Counted from the stretch's first letter, positions 37,133-46,888 are shown. The stretch is DNA of 64,000 nt from Brevundimonas vesicularis NBRC 12165 (GCF_001592205.1 NZ_BCWM01000002.1:124001-188000); one strand, 5' to 3'. Numbers and translations: made by a program. The notes: generated from the letters alone by a model not told the origin.

Positions 37133-38319
37133 GACGTCACCGCCCCCTGCGATACGTTGCGTTTGATCGTCTTGGCCAGGCTCCACTTATGAACCTCGGT
37201 GGGGCCGTCGTAGATGCGGAAGGCGCGGACTTCGCGGAAGACCTGCTCCACGATGGTGTCGCCCGACACGCCCGTTCCGCCCATGACCTGCACGCAACGG
37301 TCCGCCACCCGCATCAGCGCCTCGCTGACGGCCACCTTGGCCATCGAGCTTTCGACCGTGCCAAGGGCGCCCGTATCGAGCACATCGGCGCACCAGTCGA
37401 TCATCAGTTCGGCCTGTTTCAGATCGATGAGGTTTTCGGCCAGCATGAAGCCCACGCCCTCATGATCGATCAGGGCCTTGCCAAAGGCCTGCCGCTTGAC
37501 CGCATAGGCGACAGCGATCTCCTGGGCGCGGGTGCAGGCGCCCAGCCAGCGCATGCAGTGGGTCAGCCGCGCGGGCGCGAGACGGACCTGGGCCAGTTTG
37601 AAACCTTCGCCCGGCTGGCCCAGCACCTGATCGTGCGGCACGCGAAGATCTTCTAAGGCGACCACCGAATGGCCGCCCGGCATGGAACTGTCGATGGTGT
37701 CCAGGACGCGCTCTATCCGGACGCGGGGATCAGGCAGGTCCGCCAGGAACAGGGTGGCCCCCTCCTCGGTCCGCGCCATGATGATCCCGACCCGGGCGCC
37801 CTGAGCGCCGGTGATGAACGCCTTTCGGCCCCGGATCAGCCAATGGTCGCCGTCGCGGGTTGCGGTGGTGCTGAGCAAGGACGGGTCCGAGCCCGCGCCG
37901 CCGTCCTCGGCCGGCTCGGTCATGAAGAAGGCCGACCGGGCGCGCCCCTCGATCAGGGGGTCCAGGAAGCGGCGTTTCTGCGCCGGCGTGGCCACCCGGC
38001 CCAGCAGATACATATTGCCCTCGTCCGGAGCGGCCACATTGACCGCAACGGGGCCGAGCGGCGAAAGCCCGGCCGCCCGCAGCACGCGGGCCGTCTGCCG
38101 ATGCGTCAGATGCCCATGGTCCGGAAGGATGTGCGGCGTCATCAATCCGGCCTGCCGCGCCAGATCGCGCAGTTCATCGACAAGCTCGTCCGCCGGTCCG
38201 TGCGATCCCAGACGAGCATCCTGTTCGTAGGCGACGACCGTATCACGCACGAAGGCCTCGACACGGGCGGCGATCTGGTCGCCGCGCGCCTCGCGCGATG
38301 CAGCGCCGGAAATCGTCAT
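37129..38319 (-). CDS. acyl-CoA dehydrogenase, ACAD10/11-like
   Basis: 396 residues, FAD flavoprotein: FFMTEPAEDGGAGSDPSLL, WLIRGRKAFITGA, DLRVPHDQVLGQPGEGF, CVQVMGGTGVSGDTIVEQVFRE, FRIYDGPTEVHKWSLAK. The segment AAPDEGNMYLL corresponds to the APDTGNM signature of human ACAD11, whose dehydrogenase domain eliminates phosphate from 4-phosphoacyl-CoA. With the overlapping kinase gene it probably forms a split ACAD10/11 enzyme giving 2-enoyl-CoA from 4-hydroxyacyl-CoA. Confidence 0.92.
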   Translation of the reverse strand: MTISGAASREARGDQIAARVEAFVRDTVVAYEQDARLGSHGPADELVDELRDLARQAGLMTPHILPDHGHLTHRQTARVLRAAGLSPLGPVAVNVAAPDEGNMYLLGRVATPAQKRRFLDPLIEGRARSAFFMTEPAEDGGAGSDPSLLSTTATRDGDHWLIRGRKAFITGAQGARVGIIMARTEEGATLFLADLPDPRVRIERVLDTIDSSMPGGHSVVALEDLRVPHDQVLGQPGEGFKLAQVRLAPARLTHCMRWLGACTRAQEIAVAYAVKRQAFGKALIDHEGVGFMLAENLIDLKQAELMIDWCADVLDTGALGTVESSMAKVAVSEALMRVADRCVQVMGGTGVSGDTIVEQVFREVRAFRIYDGPTEVHKWSLAKTIKRNVSQGAVTS

Positions 38320-38337
38320 CTTCTGCGGTCCTTCAAC

Positions 38338-39198
38338 TCAACGGTACGGCTCATCGTCCCACCACGGGAAGAAGTCCGGCATGTCCTGAGACACGCGATC
38401 GGGGAAAACGGCCGGCCGCTTTTCCATGAAGGCGGCGACGCCTTCGGCGGCGTCGCTACTGGCCGTGCGGGACAGGATGCCCCGGCTGTCGATGCGGTGC
38501 GCCGCCATCGGATGCGCCATGTCCAGGCCCCGCCACATCATCTGACGCACCAGCGCCACCGAAACGGGGGCGGTGTTGTCGGCGATTTCGCGGGCCAGGG
38601 CGTGGGCGGCGGGCAAGAGTTGATCCGGCGCATGAACCGCCTTCACCAGCCCGCCGCGCAAAGCCTCGTCCGCGTCGAAGACCCGTCCACTCAGACACCA
38701 GTCCAGCGCCTGGGGCAGGCCCACCACCCGCGGCAGGAAATAGGATGAGGCGGCCTCCGGCACGATGCCGCGCCTGGCGAAGACGAAGCCGAACCGCGCC
38801 GTCTGGCTGGCCAGTCGAATATCCATGGGCAGGGTCATGGTGGCGCCCACCCCGACCGCCGGTCCATTGACGGCGGCGATCAGGGGCTTGAGCGACTCGA
38901 ACAGTCGAAGCGTCACACGTCCGCCGCCGTCGCGGGCGGCGTCCGAGCCCGGATCGACCTGGCCGTCGCCCTCGATGAACCCCTTGGCCCCCGAAGACAG
39001 GTCGGCGCCGGCGCAAAAGGCGCGTCCGTCGCCTGTGAAGATGACGGCCCGGACGGCGTCGTCGGCGTCTGTTCGATCCAGAACCGACAGGATGTCGCGC
39101 ATCATCTGAGGGGTGAAGGCGTTCAGCTTGTCCGGGCGGGACAGGATGACGGTCGCGACCCCGTCAGCGACCGCATAGCGAAGCGTTTCGTAGGTCAT
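38338..39198 (-). CDS. enoyl-CoA hydratase/isomerase
   Basis: 286 residues of crotonase fold: ILSRPDKLNAFTPQMM, oxyanion-hole AFCAGADLSSGAKG and NGPAVGVGATMTLPMDIRLAS; FVFARRGIVPEAASSYFLPRVVG places Glu at the usual catalytic region. Longer loop after residue 75 (GDGQVDPGSDAARDGGG). 18 bases upstream of the ACAD10/11-like gene in the same operon. Which CoA ester it hydrates is not readable. Confidence 0.94.
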   Translation of the reverse strand: MTYETLRYAVADGVATVILSRPDKLNAFTPQMMRDILSVLDRTDADDAVRAVIFTGDGRAFCAGADLSSGAKGFIEGDGQVDPGSDAARDGGGRVTLRLFESLKPLIAAVNGPAVGVGATMTLPMDIRLASQTARFGFVFARRGIVPEAASSYFLPRVVGLPQALDWCLSGRVFDADEALRGGLVKAVHAPDQLLPAAHALAREIADNTAPVSVALVRQMMWRGLDMAHPMAAHRIDSRGILSRTASSDAAEGVAAFMEKRPAVFPDRVSQDMPDFFPWWDDEPYR

Positions 39199-39231
39199 CG
39201 GTCGGCCTTGAAAGGGAAAGACGCCATGAGC

Positions 39232-39990
39232 TCAGAGCGATTGGCCGTCATCGATCACGAAGTCCGAGCCGGTGACGTTTCGACTGGCGTCGGAGAGAAG
39301 ATAGATCAGCGTGGCGTCCAGGGCGTCGTCGTCCAACAGGCGGCGGCGCGGCCACAGACCCATGTGCTTCTGCCCGGCCTCGGTATCGAACCAGTCGCCG
39401 GCGAGCTCTGAGCGGATATAGCCCGGCGACAGCAGGTTGACGTTGGGGCCGGAGCGCGCCCATTCCCGCGCCAGCAACCGCCCCATATGGGTCACGGCCG
39501 CCTTGGAGGCGCTGTAGGCCACGGTGCCGACGGTCCGCATCTGAGCCGTGATGGAGGAGACCAGAACGATCCGCCCGGCGTCGGTCGTTCCTGCGGCCTT
39601 CATGCGGCGCGCGCCTTCTCGCGCCGTCAGAAAGACGCCGCGCACATTGACGCTGAAAATCTGATCGAACTGCGCGATGTCGAGATCCAGGGCCCGCCCC
39701 TCATGGTTGACGCCGGCGTTGGCCACCACGCCGTCGACCACGCCGAACTCGGCTTCCGCGGCATTATAGGCGGCCGCGATGGAGGCTTCGTCCTCGACGT
39801 CCATCGCCACCGCCAGGGCCTTGCCGCCGTCAGCGACGATGGCGTCACGAAGCGCCTGAAGACGATCGACCCGACGCGCGCCGATCACGACGCTCGCCCC
39901 CTCTGCGGCGACAATGCGCGCAAACCGGGCCCCGATGCCGGAAGAGGCGCCCGTGATCAGAACCACGCGGCCGGCCAGACCTTGTCCCAT
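39232..39990 (-). CDS. short-chain dehydrogenase/reductase
   Basis: 252 residues, classical SDR: TGASSGIGARFARIV, NAGVNHEG, Ser-x12-Tyr-x3-Lys (VSSITAQMRTVGTVAYSASK), SPGYIRSEL. Likely NAD(P)-dependent oxidation of a hydroxyacyl-CoA or alcohol. 33 bases separate it from the hydratase; the start is 3 bases after the next upstream gene, so it is part of the same operon. Confidence 0.94.
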   Translation of the reverse strand: MGQGLAGRVVLITGASSGIGARFARIVAAEGASVVIGARRVDRLQALRDAIVADGGKALAVAMDVEDEASIAAAYNAAEAEFGVVDGVVANAGVNHEGRALDLDIAQFDQIFSVNVRGVFLTAREGARRMKAAGTTDAGRIVLVSSITAQMRTVGTVAYSASKAAVTHMGRLLAREWARSGPNVNLLSPGYIRSELAGDWFDTEAGQKHMGLWPRRRLLDDDALDATLIYLLSDASRNVTGSDFVIDDGQSL

Positions 39991-39993
39991 GGC

Positions 39994-40779
39994 TCAGGCT
40001 CCTCTGAAGCGGGGCGAACGCTTGTCTTGGAAGGCCGACAGACCCTCCTTATGATCCTCGGTTCGGCCGGCGGCGCGCTGCAGGTCACGCTCGAGCGCCA
40101 GGGTGTCGGACCAGTCGCCGTCCACCGCGGTCCAGGCCAGCCGCCTTATCAGACCCAGGGACGCCGCCCCTTGGGCCAAACGGGCCGCCAGTTCGAGTGC
40201 GCGCGCGTCCATCTCTGCATCCGGCGCCACCTGGTTGATCAAGCCCCATTCCAGCGCCTTGGCCGCCGGCAACCGATCGCCCAGCAGCATCAGCTCCATG
40301 GCGTGCGGCCGCCCCAGCGTCCGGATCAACAGATGCGACGATCCTCCATCAGGCACCAGGCCGATGCGAGAAAACGCTTGCAGGAAGAAGGCGGTCTCGC
40401 TGGCGACGATCATGTCCGCCGCCAGAGCCAGGGAGGCGCCGACCCCGGCCGCAGCCCCCCGCACTGCGCTGATCCAGGGCACCGGTAGGTGTCTCAGCCG
40501 CATCATAAGCGGATTGATGTGGCTCTCCAGCACGGCCCCGGCGTCGGACTGCGTGGGATCATCTGCAGTTTCGCCAAGACCCGCGCCCAGATTGGCCCCG
40601 GAACAGAAGGCGCGGCCAGCCCCGGTCAGAACCATGGCCCGCGCGCCAGACACCACCTGATCCAGGGCGCGATCCAGCCCCTCGATCATCTCAACCGTGA
40701 CCGCATTGAGCGTGTCGGGATCGTTCAGACGAACGACCGCGATGTCGTTCTCGAGCGTGATCTGGATCGACTGGCTCAT
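39994..40779 (-). CDS. enoyl-CoA hydratase/isomerase (PaaG-like)
   Basis: 261 residues: VRLNDPDTLNAVTVEMIEGL, AFCSGANLGAGLGE, GAAAGVGASLALAADMIVA, SRIGLVPDGGSSHLLIRTLG, and C-terminal HKEGLSAFQDKRSPRFRG. The Asp in LVPDGG is where PaaG-like isomerases carry their single acid. Start ATG at 40779; a TTG at 40812 would overlap the preceding gene's stop. A second crotonase in one operon suggests hydratase and isomerase roles. Confidence 0.92.
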   Translation of the reverse strand: MSQSIQITLENDIAVVRLNDPDTLNAVTVEMIEGLDRALDQVVSGARAMVLTGAGRAFCSGANLGAGLGETADDPTQSDAGAVLESHINPLMMRLRHLPVPWISAVRGAAAGVGASLALAADMIVASETAFFLQAFSRIGLVPDGGSSHLLIRTLGRPHAMELMLLGDRLPAAKALEWGLINQVAPDAEMDARALELAARLAQGAASLGLIRRLAWTAVDGDWSDTLALERDLQRAAGRTEDHKEGLSAFQDKRSPRFRGA

Positions 40780-40801
40780 GACGGGACGCCCCACACCGGC
40801 G

Positions 40802-41968
40802 TCATTGTTCAAGAGTCCTGGCGATCAGGACCTTCATGATCTCGTTCGCGCCGCCGTAGATGCGCTTGACCCGGACGTCCTTGTACATCTGCGCAATGGG
40901 ATATTCGGTCATGTAGCCGTAGCCCCCAAACAGTTGCAGGCAGGCGTCGACGATCTTCTGCGCCTGCTCCGACACCCAGTATTTGGCCATGCTGGCGGTG
41001 GCGGCGTCCAGAGCGCCTTCGCCGAAACGCACGATACAGTCATCGACGAAGGTGCGCGCGATCGTCGCCTCAGTCTTGCATTCCGCCAGAACGAACTGGG
41101 TGTTCTGGAAATCCAGAAGACGCTGTCCGAAGGCCCGACGCTCCTGGACGTAGGCGATGGTGTGGTCCAGCGCAGCCTCCATAATGGCCAGGCACTCGAT
41201 GGCGATGATCAGCCGCTCCTTGGGCAGTTCCTTCATCAGCTGGTAGAGGCCCTGGCCTTCTTCGCCGCCCAGCAGGTTTTCGACCGGCACGCGGACGTTG
41301 TCGAAGAAGAGCTCGGACGTATCGCCCATCTCCACACCGATCTTGTCGAGGTTCCGTCCACGGCTGAAGCCCGGCGCCTCGGTCGTATCGACCAGCAGCA
41401 GGGAGATGCCCTTGCCCCCCGCCTCAGGGTCGGTCTTGGCGACCACGATGATCAGCTCGGCCAGTTGCCCATTGGTGATGAAGGTCTTCTGCCCTTGCAG
41501 CACATAATGGTCGCCTTCGCGCCGCGCCGTGGTTCGGATGGCCCTCAGATCGGACCCGGCTCCCGGCTCGGTCATCGCAACCGCCGTGATGCGCTCGCCC
41601 GAGACGATCAGCGGCAGCCAGCGCTGTTTCTGCGCCTCAGTGCCGTATTTCTCGATATAGGCGGCGCAGATGGCGTTGTGCAGCGGGATCGCCCAACCCT
41701 CGGCCCCGATCAGGCCAAGGCGGCGCATGATCACCGCCTCGTGGCGGAAATCACCGCCCGCGCCGCCGTAGTCGGGCGACACCGACACGCCCAGCAGACC
41801 CGCTTCGGCCGCCTCGTTCCAGGCGGCCCGTTCGACGATGCCGGCTTGGCGCCACGCCTCCATGCGCTGGGGCGTCGCCGCCTCCGCAAAGAAGCGTGCG
41901 ATCGACTCGTCGAACAGGATCGTCTCTTCATCCATCCAGCGGGATGGAGCCGCAAAGACACCCGACAT
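40802..41968 (-). CDS. acyl-CoA dehydrogenase
   Basis: 388 residues: VAMTEPGAGSDLRAIRTTA, YVLQGQKTFITNGQLA, VRVPVENLLGGEEGQGL, ERRAFGQRLLDFQNTQF, QLFGGYGYMTEYPIAQMYKD, IYGGANEIMKVLIARTL. The general base Glu is expected in the IYGGANEI segment. FAD-dependent alpha,beta-oxidation of an acyl-CoA. Starts 4 bases after the SDR gene upstream. Confidence 0.95.
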   Translation of the reverse strand: MSGVFAAPSRWMDEETILFDESIARFFAEAATPQRMEAWRQAGIVERAAWNEAAEAGLLGVSVSPDYGGAGGDFRHEAVIMRRLGLIGAEGWAIPLHNAICAAYIEKYGTEAQKQRWLPLIVSGERITAVAMTEPGAGSDLRAIRTTARREGDHYVLQGQKTFITNGQLAELIIVVAKTDPEAGGKGISLLLVDTTEAPGFSRGRNLDKIGVEMGDTSELFFDNVRVPVENLLGGEEGQGLYQLMKELPKERLIIAIECLAIMEAALDHTIAYVQERRAFGQRLLDFQNTQFVLAECKTEATIARTFVDDCIVRFGEGALDAATASMAKYWVSEQAQKIVDACLQLFGGYGYMTEYPIAQMYKDVRVKRIYGGANEIMKVLIARTLEQ

Positions 41969-41972
41969 CAGA

Positions 41973-42755
41973 TCACCGGGGCGCCATGCGAATCGCGCCG
42001 TCCAGTCGCACGTCCTCGCCGTTGAAATAGCTGTTCTCGATCATGGTGAGGGCGAGGTTAGCGTATTCACGCGGATCGCCGAGACGTTTGGGGAAGGGCA
42101 CCGAAGCGGCCAGGGCGTCCTTGACCGTCTGAGGCGCGCCCAGCATCAGCGGGGTGTTGAAGATGCCGGGCAGGATGGTGTTGACTCGCACCCCCTCGCC
42201 CATCAGGTCGCGCGCGATGGGAAGCGTCATGCCGACAACCCCGCCTTTTGAGGCCGAATAGGCCGCCTGGCCCATCTGACCATCCTCCGCCGCCACGCTG
42301 GCGGTCATCACCACCGCGCCCCGCTCGCCGTCCTCGAGCGGCGACAGCGTCAGCATGCCCGCGGCCGCCTTGGCCACGCAGCGGAAGGTGCCGACCAGAT
42401 TGATCTGGATCAGCCAGTTGAAGGCGTCGAGCGGGAAATGCTTGATGCTGCCGTCTTCCTTGGCGCGGCTGGCGGTCTTGATCGCATTGCCCGTGCCGGC
42501 GCAGCAGACCAGGATCCGTTCCTGTCCGTGGGCGTCGCGCGCCTTGGCGAAGCCGGCGTCGACGCTCTCTTCGCTGGTCACATCGACCTTGCAGAACACC
42601 CCGCCGATGTCGGCGGCGACCGCCTGGCCCCTTTCGTCCTGAAGGTCGAAAATGGCGACCTTCACGCCCTTGGCCGCCAGAGCGCGCGCCGTCGCCTCGC
42701 CCAGGCCCGATGCGCCGCCCGTGATGACGGCCGCGACTGTGTCGTTGAGTTGCAT
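41973..42755 (-). CDS. SDR, 3-hydroxyacyl-CoA dehydrogenase type 2-like
   Basis: 260 residues: AVITGGASGLGEATARAL, Asp in VAIFDLQDERGQ (NAD preference), Ser and YSASKGGVVG catalytic residues, ILPGIFNTPLML. Pattern of HSD17B10, which oxidises 3-hydroxy-2-methylacyl-CoA and steroids in animals. GGGAGGA ribosome site 5 bases before the ATG. Useful if the substrate is methyl-branched. Confidence 0.93.
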   Translation of the reverse strand: MQLNDTVAAVITGGASGLGEATARALAAKGVKVAIFDLQDERGQAVAADIGGVFCKVDVTSEESVDAGFAKARDAHGQERILVCCAGTGNAIKTASRAKEDGSIKHFPLDAFNWLIQINLVGTFRCVAKAAAGMLTLSPLEDGERGAVVMTASVAAEDGQMGQAAYSASKGGVVGMTLPIARDLMGEGVRVNTILPGIFNTPLMLGAPQTVKDALAASVPFPKRLGDPREYANLALTMIENSYFNGEDVRLDGAIRMAPR

Positions 42756-42778
42756 GGAGTCCTCCCTCGTTCTTCGGC

Positions 42779-44038
42779 TCAGCCGTCGATCCGCTCGATG
42801 ATGATGGCGGGCGCCATGCCGCCTGCGGCGCACATGGTGACAAGGCCGTAGCGACCGCCCGTCCGCTCAAGTTCGTCCAGCACGGCGCCGATCAGAATGG
42901 CGCCGGTCGCGCCGATCGGATGGCCCAGAGCGATCGCGCCCCCGTTCACATTGACCTTGGCCGGATCCAGACCCAGGTCACGAATGAACTTCACGGCGAC
43001 GACGGCGAAGGCTTCGTTGATCTCCCACAGATCGATGTCTTCGACCGTCAGCCCGGCCTTGGCCAAGACCTTGCGTGCGGCCGGAACAGGCGCATTCAGC
43101 ATCAGGGTCGGGTCGTCGCCGATATTGGCTGTGGCCACAATCCGCGCCCGAGGCTTGAGCCCGTTGCGCTCCGCATAGTCCCGAGACGCTACGACGATTG
43201 CCGCAGCGCCGTCGACGACGCCCGAGGAATTGCCCGCGTGGTGGACCGGCTCGATCTTGAGATCGGGATAGCGGCGCTGGATCTGCCCGCGGAAGGTGCG
43301 GCCCTGATCGTCATAGGCCCAATCGGCCAGAGCGACGAAGGCGGGCTTGAGCTGGCTCAGCCCCTCCAATGTCGTCTCAGGACGGGGATACTCGTCGCGG
43401 TCCAGAATCACCTTCCCGTCGTCGTCAGTGACCGGCACGATTGATCGATCAAAGCGCCCCTCGTCGATCGCGACCTTGGCCCGCCGCTGGCTTTCCAGAC
43501 CGAAGGCGTCCAGCATTTCGCGGCTGATGCCCTCCAGGCTCGCGATGGCGTCGCCGCACACGCCTTGGTGAGATTGCGGGTGGCGGGCGTCCAGATGCTC
43601 ATTTCCCGAACCCATCAGAGCCGGCGCCATGCCCGCCGCCTGCTCCTGGGCGGCGACGGCGTTGGTGTAGCTCATCATCTCCACGCCGCCGGCGATGACC
43701 AGGTCTTCCATGCCGGACATCACCTGGGCGGCGGCGAGGTTCACTGCGGTGATGCCGCCCCCGCAGAACCTGTCCAGGGTCATGCCGCTGGCGACGATGT
43801 CATAGCCGGCGTCCAGCGCCGCCATGCGGCCCAGGTCCCCGCCCTGCTTCCCCTTCTGGGTCGAGGTCGACCAGATCACGTCCTCGACATCGGCGGTGTT
43901 CAGCTTGTTCCGTTCGGCGACGGCTTTCAGCAAGACGGCCGCCAGATGCTGGGGATGAAGATGCGCCAGCGCGCCCTTTCCCACCTTGCCGATCCCGCGC
44001 GGCGTACGCACCGCGTCAATGATGAGCGCTTCGGACAA
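42779..44038 (-). CDS. acetyl-CoA C-acetyltransferase
   Basis: 419 residues from a TTG with GGGAGA 6 bases upstream; the larger open frame beyond is not coding. Acyl Cys92 ([13 protein letters not shown]), [26 protein letters not shown] and final [11 protein letters not shown]ys. Thiolytic release of acetyl- or propionyl-CoA. A candidate operator lies 30 bases upstream (44068-44081), so this gene may start a sub-operon running to 36083. Confidence 0.94.
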   Translation of the reverse strand: MSEALIIDAVRTPRGIGKVGKGALAHLHPQHLAAVLLKAVAERNKLNTADVEDVIWSTSTQKGKQGGDLGRMAALDAGYDIVASGMTLDRFCGGGITAVNLAAAQVMSGMEDLVIAGGVEMMSYTNAVAAQEQAAGMAPALMGSGNEHLDARHPQSHQGVCGDAIASLEGISREMLDAFGLESQRRAKVAIDEGRFDRSIVPVTDDDGKVILDRDEYPRPETTLEGLSQLKPAFVALADWAYDDQGRTFRGQIQRRYPDLKIEPVHHAGNSSGVVDGAAAIVVASRDYAERNGLKPRARIVATANIGDDPTLMLNAPVPAARKVLAKAGLTVEDIDLWEINEAFAVVAVKFIRDLGLDPAKVNVNGGAIALGHPIGATGAILIGAVLDELERTGGRYGLVTMCAAGGMAPAIIIERIDG

Positions 44039-44067
44039 CTGACATCTCCCTCGAACGATATGAGATG

Positions 44068-44081
44068 TAATTGACCGATTA
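44068..44081. promoter_or_regulatory. candidate TetR-type operator before the thiolase
   Basis: TAATTGACCGATTA: half-sites TAATT and GATTA around 4 bases, one base from the site in front of the TetR gene. The surrounding AT-rich block is the only one for kilobases. Confidence 0.55.
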
Positions 44082-44088
44082 AATAATA

Positions 44089-46434
44089 TTAGGCAACGCC
44101 TTTTTGCGCCTGTTCCGCAATCGCCGCCGTCGCCGCCGCCAAAACCCCCGGCTCGACGGGCTCCAACACGCCCGTCGCGATATGACCGGCGATGACGTCG
44201 TCGGATTCGCTCAGCCATTCCCGCACGATTGTCTCGCTGTGCTCGCCCGCCAGGGGCGCGCACCGCAACGGCGCCTCGGCCAAGGCCTCGGTTCGGGCAT
44301 GGCGGCGCTCGGCGACGACCGGCTCGCCGAGGTAGGGATGGCTTTCGACTCGATAGAAGCGGCGCTCCTGGAACCAGGGAAAGGCCTGCAGGTCGGCGAC
44401 GCGGAGCATTCTGGCGGCCGGCACGCTGACTGCCTGCAGGGCGACCGCCGCCTGATCCGCGCTGCGCGCACCGAACCATGCCCTCATCGCCGCGTCGATC
44501 TGCTCGCGCGCCGCCAGACGTTTGGCCGATGTGTCGAGTTCCTTGCCCGCCTCGAAACCGATGAGGCGGCAAGTCGCCATCCAGTCCGCCGTATTGCGAA
44601 CCGTGACCACGCACCAGTCATCGTCTCCCTGGGTCTGATAGACGCCACACGGCCAATCCGTCTGCGCGCCGTAATCCTCGCCGACGCTGCTTTGAGCGAT
44701 CTCTTCGGCGAAATGAGCCAGCATGATTTCGGACTGAGCGATGCTGGCGGTGCCGCCCCGGCCGGTGCGCAGCCTGCGGATCAGCAAGGCGACCGTCGCC
44801 AGCGCGCCCACCCGCGCAGCGACATGGTCGGGATAGATGGTGGTGCTGTCGCTGAACCCTTCGGGATCGTCAGGATAACGCCACGCCAATGTCAGGCCGG
44901 TCGCCGCGCGAACCAGGGGGCCATAACCCATCCGGCCGCTCCAAGGACCGCTGGCGCCGAAGGCCGAACTGTCGACCATGACGACGCGGGGGTTGACCTG
45001 CGACACCGTCTGATAGTCCAGACCCAACCCTTCCAGCGTCCCCGGCTTGAAGTTCGACAGGATCACATCCGCCCTGGACGCCAGATCGAGGAAAAGACGC
45101 CGCCCCGCCGGATCACGCAGGTTCAGGCCCAGGCTGCGCTTGTTGCGATGGCCCGCTGCGAAACTGACCGACAGCCCATACGTCAGATAGGACTGGCGGT
45201 TGCCGTCGGGATAGGCCCGGCTTTCGACCTTGACCACGTCCGCGCCCTGATCGGCCAGCAGACGCCCCTGTTCGGCGCCGACCACGATGACGCCGAGGTC
45301 GAGCACCCTCAGCCCTTCGAAGGCGTGACGCCCAGGCTCGGCCGCAGGGCTTGGGGGCGACACTTCAAAGTCGGGCTGGGTCTCAAGGCTCTCGTCGGCG
45401 GTCATCCGCTCGCCATCGATCGCGACGACGCCGTTGGGCAGACTGACGACGCGGCCATCCGGCAGCGTCTGGCGGCGAAGCGCGCCGCGCGCCTTGACGT
45501 GCTCGCTGTTCAGACCTTCTTCCAGTGTCAGGACCATCGAGATCGGCACGCCGTAACCCTGCCCCTCGGCTTCCAGCTCGGCGCGCGTCCTATCCGCGAA
45601 GAAGGCGGCGATGGCCTTCAGCAGATCAGGCGACTTGTAGCGCGCGGCGAGGCTGTCGAACTCGGGCGCGGCGAACTGCGGCGGCTCGCCCATCCACCTG
45701 AACATGGCGCGCCACTGGCGCTTCGACAGCAGGCAGATGCGGACGTGTCCGTCTGCGCAGGGCAGGATGGGATACTGAAAACCCTTGGGCGGGCGATCAC
45801 GGGACAGCAGATGCAGCGGCTTGCCCATGGTCGCGCTGCCGCTGATGCCGAAGCCCGGATCCAGCGCCTGAACGGCGCCTTCGAGCGCCGCGAAGTCGAT
45901 ATGGTCGCCCTCGCCCGTTCGCAGGGCGCGATACAGCGAGACGCCCAGGGCGTAGGCGGCCTGGGCCACCGCGCATTCAAGCGCCAGTCGGCCAGGCGGC
46001 GGCAGGGGCGCTCGCCCCCGGATTCCCGAGCGCGACAGTCCGCCCGACAGGGCGTGCAACACCAGATCCGTGGCCTGCCAGTCACTGAAGCTGTTGCCGA
46101 CCCCGAAGTCGCTGACCGTCATGGTCACCAGGCTTGGGTTCGCCTTTCGAAGGTCCGTCAAATTCAAGGTCTGGCCTGCGTCCGCCACAACGACGTCCGC
46201 CTGCGCGATGAGGGCGCGGACCTCTGGATCGTCAAGCGCGGCGACCACCCGTCGCTTGCCGCTGTTCGCGGCGAGATCCGACAGATCGTCCGGCGCGGGC
46301 GCCTCGGCCTCGATACGATCGACGCGCGCGCCCAGATCGGCGAGGTAGCGTGTGATCGGCGCCAGGTGTCCGCGCACCAGATCGACGACACGCACGCCTC
46401 GCAAGGGCCGATCCGTCCCCGACGCGACGCTCAA
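44089..46434 (-). CDS. tandem class III CoA-transferase fusion (CaiB/BaiF)
   Basis: 781 residues from a TTG overlapping the GFA-gene stop (TTGA). Two CoA-transferase domains: LRGVRVVDLVRGHLAPITRY (about 11-360) and FEGLRVLDLGVIVVGAEQGR (about 371-781). The nucleophilic Asp is kept in the first domain (Asp180, GDHIDFAALEG) but is Ser in the second (Ser564, TASIAQSEI); the second retains the NFKPGTLEGLGLDY and GFGASG-like loop (SAFGASGPWSGR). Normal enzymes are dimers of one such chain, so this looks like a pseudo-dimer with divided roles. Transfers CoA to an island acid. Confidence 0.9.
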   Translation of the reverse strand: MSVASGTDRPLRGVRVVDLVRGHLAPITRYLADLGARVDRIEAEAPAPDDLSDLAANSGKRRVVAALDDPEVRALIAQADVVVADAGQTLNLTDLRKANPSLVTMTVSDFGVGNSFSDWQATDLVLHALSGGLSRSGIRGRAPLPPPGRLALECAVAQAAYALGVSLYRALRTGEGDHIDFAALEGAVQALDPGFGISGSATMGKPLHLLSRDRPPKGFQYPILPCADGHVRICLLSKRQWRAMFRWMGEPPQFAAPEFDSLAARYKSPDLLKAIAAFFADRTRAELEAEGQGYGVPISMVLTLEEGLNSEHVKARGALRRQTLPDGRVVSLPNGVVAIDGERMTADESLETQPDFEVSPPSPAAEPGRHAFEGLRVLDLGVIVVGAEQGRLLADQGADVVKVESRAYPDGNRQSYLTYGLSVSFAAGHRNKRSLGLNLRDPAGRRLFLDLASRADVILSNFKPGTLEGLGLDYQTVSQVNPRVVMVDSSAFGASGPWSGRMGYGPLVRAATGLTLAWRYPDDPEGFSDSTTIYPDHVAARVGALATVALLIRRLRTGRGGTASIAQSEIMLAHFAEEIAQSSVGEDYGAQTDWPCGVYQTQGDDDWCVVTVRNTADWMATCRLIGFEAGKELDTSAKRLAAREQIDAAMRAWFGARSADQAAVALQAVSVPAARMLRVADLQAFPWFQERRFYRVESHPYLGEPVVAERRHARTEALAEAPLRCAPLAGEHSETIVREWLSESDDVIAGHIATGVLEPVEPGVLAAATAAIAEQAQKGVA

Positions 46435-46853
46435 GGCTGCGGCCCCATCGGGAACTGCGGAAGCGACGCTGGAATCTCGACCCAAGGCAGGGCCGAGCGC
46501 GTCCAGATATGCATGGCGGGCGCAAAACCGCCGGGTTCGTCGAGCGTGCCCGCCTTGACCGCGATCAGTTTGGGATTGGCCTGAGGCACCGACCGAATGG
46601 GCGAGCCGCAGGCGGCGCAGAACTCTCGCGAGACCGGCGCGCCGCTTTGCGTGTCGGCGTCCAGATGCTGCGCCAGATCGCCTTCGACCGTCATCGTGCT
46701 GGCGCGGACGATCAGGTTCACGGAGAAGGCCGCGCCCGATTGCTTGCGGCAACGGGTGCAATGACAGGCGGCCACGACCATCGGCGGCCCCTCCAGCCGA
46801 TAACGAACCGCTCCGCAGTTGCACCCGCCGCTCAGCGCTTGGTTTCCGCCCAT
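46431..46853 (-). CDS. GFA-family zinc protein
   Basis: 140 residues of the GFA/CENP-V fold: GGCNCGAVRYRL, CHCTRCRKQSGAAFSV and FCAACGSPIRS give the two zinc sites. Once named glutathione-dependent formaldehyde-activating enzymes, but this has little support; their substrates are unknown. It heads the leftward operon; its stop overlaps the start of the CoA-transferase. Confidence 0.94.
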   Translation of the reverse strand: MGGNQALSGGCNCGAVRYRLEGPPMVVAACHCTRCRKQSGAAFSVNLIVRASTMTVEGDLAQHLDADTQSGAPVSREFCAACGSPIRSVPQANPKLIAVKAGTLDEPGGFAPAMHIWTRSALPWVEIPASLPQFPMGPQP

Positions 46854-46888
46854 AGTCACCCTCCCGGCCGGCAAGGGACTAGCCGACC

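Noticed and set aside
44104-46584. 826-codon plus-strand frame opposite the CoA-transferase
   Set aside because: Shadow frame; no signal and biased composition.
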